From: Chromatiales bacterium
GTDB lineage: Bacteria; Pseudomonadota; Gammaproteobacteria; UBA6429; Thiohalophilaceae
DNA length: 8,858 nt
Reading direction: 5' to 3'
Assembly (NCBI GenBank): GCA_027057985.1
Contig: JALUTJ010000416.1
Coordinates: 1-8,858, forward strand
Part shown: one piece after another, positions 6,573 to 8,858 of the stretch
How positions within the stretch are numbered: the first letter of the stretch is position 1
Layout of the letters: each line of letters opens with the position of its first letter
Translations under genes and position numbers: made by a program
The notes under the pieces: model-generated
Databases searched by the model: none
What the model saw: only the letters and a program-made list of their open reading frames with translations
What the model was told of the DNA's origin: nothing

Positions 6573-6648
6573 AGCTACATAATTCTGGATAGATCTTTTA
6601 ATTATGTTTAGTTGGAACAGCTACATAGTTAATATCAGAAATTTATTG

Positions 6649-7974
6649 TTAGTTATTTTTATTCCACATACTACGGATCATTACCACAAGGAAGAGGATG
6701 CCGCCGATAATAGAAATCAACCCACCGAGCCCCATCAAGCCCATGCCTAGAATTTCTGGCAGGCTATCCAGCCCCTGTGCCGCGCCAGCAGTTTTGCGTT
6801 GGACACCGTAACCACCGGACCAGGCGAGTCCAAGAATATGCATTAGCTGGCCGCTACCATAGATATAAGGCTGCATTCGCGCCATTTTCCATACTGGTTT
6901 TTGATAGCCCAGTTTTGGTAACAGGTAATAAGAGACCCCCATAAAGGCAAGTGTTACACCAACTATAGAGCCATGATAGTGTGCCGGGATAACGACATTA
7001 ATACCATGAATCAGAAAGCCAATAATACCACCGGCAGCAAAGAGTATCACGGAACTGTAAAGTGCGCCCTTTGCTGCGGCAGTTTCATTATCACGACTCG
7101 CCGTTGAGCGCAGGATACTCCACACCACAATCAGGCCAAGAGGTAGCGAGGTAAGTCCACCGTATTTCATGAGCAGGGTAAACTGCAGCAGGTGTTGAGG
7201 TGAGTAAACATCATATTGCAGGTATATATATAAAGTATAGAACAAAGGTGCGAGTAACAGGATAAACAACCAGGTGAGTGAGTTTTCCTGAAGAGATAGA
7301 TCTTTCCTGATAAATTTGAGAATAAGTAACCAGGCAAACAGCAATAACGTGGTGTGACTGAACTGCAGGATATGGCCCCCACCCCAGAACAGGTACTCGT
7401 AGTAAACAAGGTTATCCAGTGAAAGCGGAATATTCAGCCAGGAAACCAGCAGGGCGGTGAATGCCGACAGGGTAAAAACAGCAGCGATATACGGTGCGAA
7501 GGCGATGACACCCTGGTCGAAGCGGGGCAATACACTTAATGCGCGCAGGCACTGGATAACCACTCCGGCCGAGAAAAGGCCTATCCCCCAGAGAAATAAC
7601 TGGTGTTGCAGAACAGGGATATAGTTATTGATCAGAGGCTTACCGGCACCAAGAAAGGGCGATATAACAAGAATGACGGTTCCGCTGACCGCAAGTAACA
7701 GTGCGAGTTTTTCCAGGACAAGAAATCGTGTTCCGGCATAAATGCTCCAGAACAGGCAGGAAAAAGCCATGAACCAGTACAGAACCGAGAGATTGACGTG
7801 GACAACCAGTGCGGTATGGAAAAAATCAATCCAGGGAATGAAGTCCTGTACACCCGGCGTGCGGGAAAGTACCAGCAGCAGGGAGAAAAGTCCGGCCGCA
7901 ATCAGTGCAGCAATACCGAGTTTAAGCCACGAGGGCGTGAGGGGAGACTGGATCTGGGGCAGTGATAGCGTCAT
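6649..7974 (-). CDS. Divergent haem-copper oxidase subunit I-like membrane protein
   Basis: A 441-residue protein with about twelve hydrophobic helices, related to the subunit I family (Pfam COX1; close in style to CcoN and NorB). H59 in ALVVHVNLSVLYW fits the helix-II haem ligand. H332 and H334 in PAHYHGSIVG fit the helix-X pair that binds both haems. H201 in FWGGGHILQF fits the first CuB histidine. The helix-VII His-His pair expected about 49 residues later is missing (LYIYLQYD there), and there is no HPEVY tyrosine or glutamate. The metal site is therefore degenerate: an ordinary O2 reductase is unlikely. Nitric oxide reductase-like variants, or a haem sensor or transporter, are possible. 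No subunit II gene is nearby. It is transcribed divergently from the MarR gene but has no copy of the MarR palindrome in front of it. The start at 7974 has only a weak ribosome site. Confidence 0.8.
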   Translation of the reverse strand: MTLSLPQIQSPLTPSWLKLGIAALIAAGLFSLLLVLSRTPGVQDFIPWIDFFHTALVVHVNLSVLYWFMAFSCLFWSIYAGTRFLVLEKLALLLAVSGTVILVISPFLGAGKPLINNYIPVLQHQLFLWGIGLFSAGVVIQCLRALSVLPRFDQGVIAFAPYIAAVFTLSAFTALLVSWLNIPLSLDNLVYYEYLFWGGGHILQFSHTTLLLFAWLLILKFIRKDLSLQENSLTWLFILLLAPLFYTLYIYLQYDVYSPQHLLQFTLLMKYGGLTSLPLGLIVVWSILRSTASRDNETAAAKGALYSSVILFAAGGIIGFLIHGINVVIPAHYHGSIVGVTLAFMGVSYYLLPKLGYQKPVWKMARMQPYIYGSGQLMHILGLAWSGGYGVQRKTAGAAQGLDSLPEILGMGLMGLGGLISIIGGILFLVVMIRSMWNKNN

Positions 7975-8057
7975 AGTTGTATTTCTTGTTATTGAATCGG
8001 GTGAAAAAGAATGCCTGGGAACGAATTTTTATTGATATATGTCCCATCTATCTGGAA

Positions 8058-8063
8058 ATTATA
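8058..8063 (-). promoter_or_regulatory. Possible -10 box for the oxidase-like gene
   Basis: Read on the minus strand this is a perfect TATAAT, about 84 bases before the start codon. The best upstream hexamer, TTAACG, is 19 bases away and matches TTGACA poorly. If real, the promoter may need an activator and would leave a long 5' leader. Confidence 0.3.
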
Positions 8064-8146
8064 CAGAAAAATCAGTTAATTGCGTTAACCATGGTGTTTA
8101 TGGCGGCATAAATGGCAGTGAATAAAAAATAAATAGACTTGAGGGG

Positions 8147-8174
8147 TTGACTTATGTGTATATGCACATATAAT
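8147..8174 (+). promoter_or_regulatory. marR promoter, near-consensus sigma-70
   Basis: TTGACT (8147-8152) and TATAAT (8169-8174) are separated by 16 bases. Transcription should begin near 8181, leaving a leader of about 25 bases. Operator 1 fills the spacer and operator 2 covers the start site, so a bound repressor would block polymerase directly. Confidence 0.85.
8153..8170. promoter_or_regulatory. Palindromic operator 1 for the MarR regulator
   Basis: An 18-base dyad with core TGTGTATATGCACA (8155-8168), symmetric at 16 of 18 positions. It lies between the -35 and -10 boxes. Its core is the reverse complement of operator 2 except for one end base, and the centres are 22 bases apart, about two helical turns. 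That puts two dimers on the same DNA face. Confidence 0.75.
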
Positions 8175-8176
8175 AC

Positions 8177-8190
8177 TGTGCATATACACG
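8177..8190. promoter_or_regulatory. Palindromic operator 2 for the MarR regulator
   Basis: TGTGCATATACACG, an imperfect dyad with GTG and CAC half-sites, covers the predicted transcription start of the MarR gene. It repeats operator 1 in inverted orientation. Autorepression by the downstream MarR protein is the simplest reading. Confidence 0.72.
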
Positions 8191-8205
8191 GTTGAGGCAA
8201 AAAAG

Positions 8206-8631
8206 ATGGAAACACAGATCGACAATGAAGCACCTGCCTGCATCAATATGCAGATACTGCGTGCCAGTCATTATGTGCTGAAAACTTATGATGATGCCTA
8301 CCGTGACCTGGGCATTCGTGCCACGCAGATGCCAGTAATTGGTCTGATTGCGCGCAAGGGGCCCATCACGATTCGCCAGATTGCGGACGAGATGGAATCT
8401 GAACGTAGCGTAATGAGTCGGAAATTACAGGTAATGGAAAAAAACGGCTGGATTAGTGAAGACCCACTAACTACTGGCCGGGAAAAGTCCTTTATCCTCA
8501 CGGAGGAAGGCAAAGCGCTGGTACAACGTGTCTTACCCGTAAAGCACGAGGTGCAGCAGAAAATACTCAGTAAATTAAGTGACGATGAACGTAACCTGTT
8601 ACTTAATTTATGTACCAAGTTAAAACAGTAA
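8206..8631 (+). CDS. MarR-family winged-helix transcriptional regulator
   Basis: A 141-residue protein with the MarR fold: N-terminal dimer helix, then the helix-turn-helix ITIRQIADEMESERSVMSRK (54-73) with recognition helix at about 65-80, and a beta wing (about 84-98, DPLTTGREKSFILTEEGKAL). A C-terminal dimer helix ends at Q141. GAGG (8194-8197) is the ribosome site. Cysteines are only C12 and C136. C12 lies in the N-terminal segment ahead of the dimer helix, where some MarR proteins sense thiol oxidants, so redox or persulfide sensing is possible. Two palindromes in its own promoter and one before the next gene point to autorepression and control of the rhodanese unit. The ligand is unknown. 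Confidence 0.92.
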   Translation: METQIDNEAPACINMQILRASHYVLKTYDDAYRDLGIRATQMPVIGLIARKGPITIRQIADEMESERSVMSRKLQVMEKNGWISEDPLTTGREKSFILTEEGKALVQRVLPVKHEVQQKILSKLSDDERNLLLNLCTKLKQ

Positions 8632-8635
8632 TAGC

Positions 8636-8668
8636 AGTTGTGCTGTAAAAGGCGGCACGACTTTTTTT
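8636..8668 (+). terminator. Rho-independent terminator after marR
   Basis: AGTTGTGCTG (8636-8645) can pair with CGGCACGACT (8653-8662) over ten base pairs, including three G-U pairs. A 7-base loop closes it and a run of seven T (8662-8668) follows. It starts five bases after the marR stop, so marR is probably a single-gene transcript and the rhodanese gene uses its own promoter. Confidence 0.78.
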
Positions 8669-8679
8669 AAAATTTAATC

Positions 8680-8693
8680 TGTGTATATACACA
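8680..8693. promoter_or_regulatory. Perfect palindromic operator 3 before the rhodanese gene
   Basis: TGTGTATATACACA is a perfect 14-base palindrome and the symmetric version of operators 1 and 2. It lies 17 bases before the rhodanese start codon. The rhodanese -10 box is probably inside or beside it (TTTAAT at 8673-8678 or TATATA at 8684-8689), so bound MarR would repress this gene. Confidence 0.75.
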
Positions 8694-8710
8694 CAAAACA
8701 GGAGAGAAAT

Positions 8711-8858
8711 ATGTTTGGATTTAATCAACCGATGAGTTCACTGGAATGTCCGGAAGCACGTGAAATGGTTGCTAATGGTGCGCAGCTTGTTGATGTTCGT
8801 TCACCGCAGGAATATGGTATGGGCGCAATTCCTGGTTCAAAAAATGTTCCACTGCAGA
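8711..8858 (+). CDS. Rhodanese-domain protein, N-terminal part, cut by window end
   Basis: The first 49 residues are visible. The ATG at 8711 has GGAGAG (8701-8706) just upstream. After a short lead ([20 protein letters not shown]) comes the rhodanese signature [20 protein letters not shown] and NVPL. The N-terminal aspartate-arginine motif of single-domain sulfurtransferases is clear, but the catalytic cysteine loop lies beyond the window, so activity cannot be judged. Such proteins move sulfane sulfur among thiols, sulfite or cyanide. Control by the MarR operator suggests induction by a sulfur or oxidant signal. Whether other genes follow in the same transcript is not visible. Confidence 0.88.
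   Translation, partial: MFGFNQPMSSLECPEAREMVANGAQLVDVRSPQEYGMGAIPGSKNVPLQ

Larger units (their letters stand above)
6387..6638. repeat. 12-bp direct repeat pair flanking the palindromic element
   Basis: AGTTAATATCAG occurs at 6387-6398 and again at 6627-6638, exactly 240 bases apart. The GC-rich palindrome lies between the copies. It might mark an old insertion or recombination, but the copies do not abut the element, so they are not a clean target-site duplication. A second short repeat, CAGCTACATA (6572-6581 and 6618-6627), occurs in the right half. Confidence 0.55.

Noticed and set aside
7742..8035. Plus-strand open frame of 97 codons overlapping the oxidase-like gene
   Set aside because: It is mostly antisense to a clear membrane protein gene and has no recognisable domain or ribosome site.
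8032..8045. Possible FNR or Dnr site (TTGATATATGTCCC) before the oxidase-like gene
   Set aside because: Only one half-site matches, and it would lie downstream of the candidate -10 box.
8097..8112. Small dyad TTTATG-GCGG-CATAAA between the divergent genes
   Set aside because: Six-base arms in AT-rich DNA are expected by chance, and it does not resemble the MarR operators.
1..8858. CRISPR arrays, tRNA or rRNA genes, transposase genes
   Set aside because: I looked for regularly spaced repeats, tRNA-like cloverleaf sequence and transposase-like proteins and saw none.

Overview
The window looks like chromosomal DNA of a gammaproteobacterium of moderate to low G+C. The gene order coxB, coxA, small membrane protein, ctaG, coxC, an inverted DUF2909 gene, SURF1 and a SCO-like thioredoxin-fold protein matches, from memory, the aa3-type cytochrome c oxidase locus of Pseudomonas (PA0105 to PA0111). 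The proteins match that group too, including a CoxB with a fused cytochrome c domain. The exact genus cannot be told from the sequence.

Layout. Positions 1-247 are a gene-free, AT-rich leader with overlapping inverted repeats. Positions 248-4710 hold the structural operon on the plus strand: coxB (CuA plus haem c subunit II), coxA (catalytic subunit I), a 44-residue single-helix protein that overlaps ctaG by one base, ctaG (CuB insertion) and coxC. A strong terminator follows at 4734-4762. A small DUF2909-type membrane gene lies on the minus strand at 4774-4980. SURF1 (5025-5756) and the SCO-like gene (5753-6370) form a second plus-strand unit with a 4-base ATGA overlap. No haem A synthesis genes (ctaA, ctaB) or classical SCO gene are in view.

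Positions 6371-6648 hold no gene. They contain a GC-rich, 113-base palindromic element that looks like a dispersed repeat, inside a pair of 12-base direct repeats. A minus-strand gene (6649-7974) encodes a divergent haem-copper-oxidase-fold membrane protein that keeps the haem histidines but lacks the paired CuB histidines. Divergent from it is a MarR-family regulator (8206-8631) with a near-consensus promoter and two operator-like palindromes. The regulator ends in its own terminator. A third, perfect copy of the palindrome lies before a rhodanese gene that runs off the window end.

The most striking observation is in the main oxidase. Subunits I and II keep every metal ligand, the His-Tyr active-site pair and the D-channel residues. 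All the checked K-channel entry and core positions are changed: Lys362 to Met340, Thr359 to Val337, Ser299 to Gly277 and subunit II Glu101 to Thr90 (Rhodobacter sphaeroides numbering first). This looks like a natural A1-type oxidase without a canonical K proton channel. A second theme is the MarR operator set, which predicts an autoregulated MarR-rhodanese regulon.
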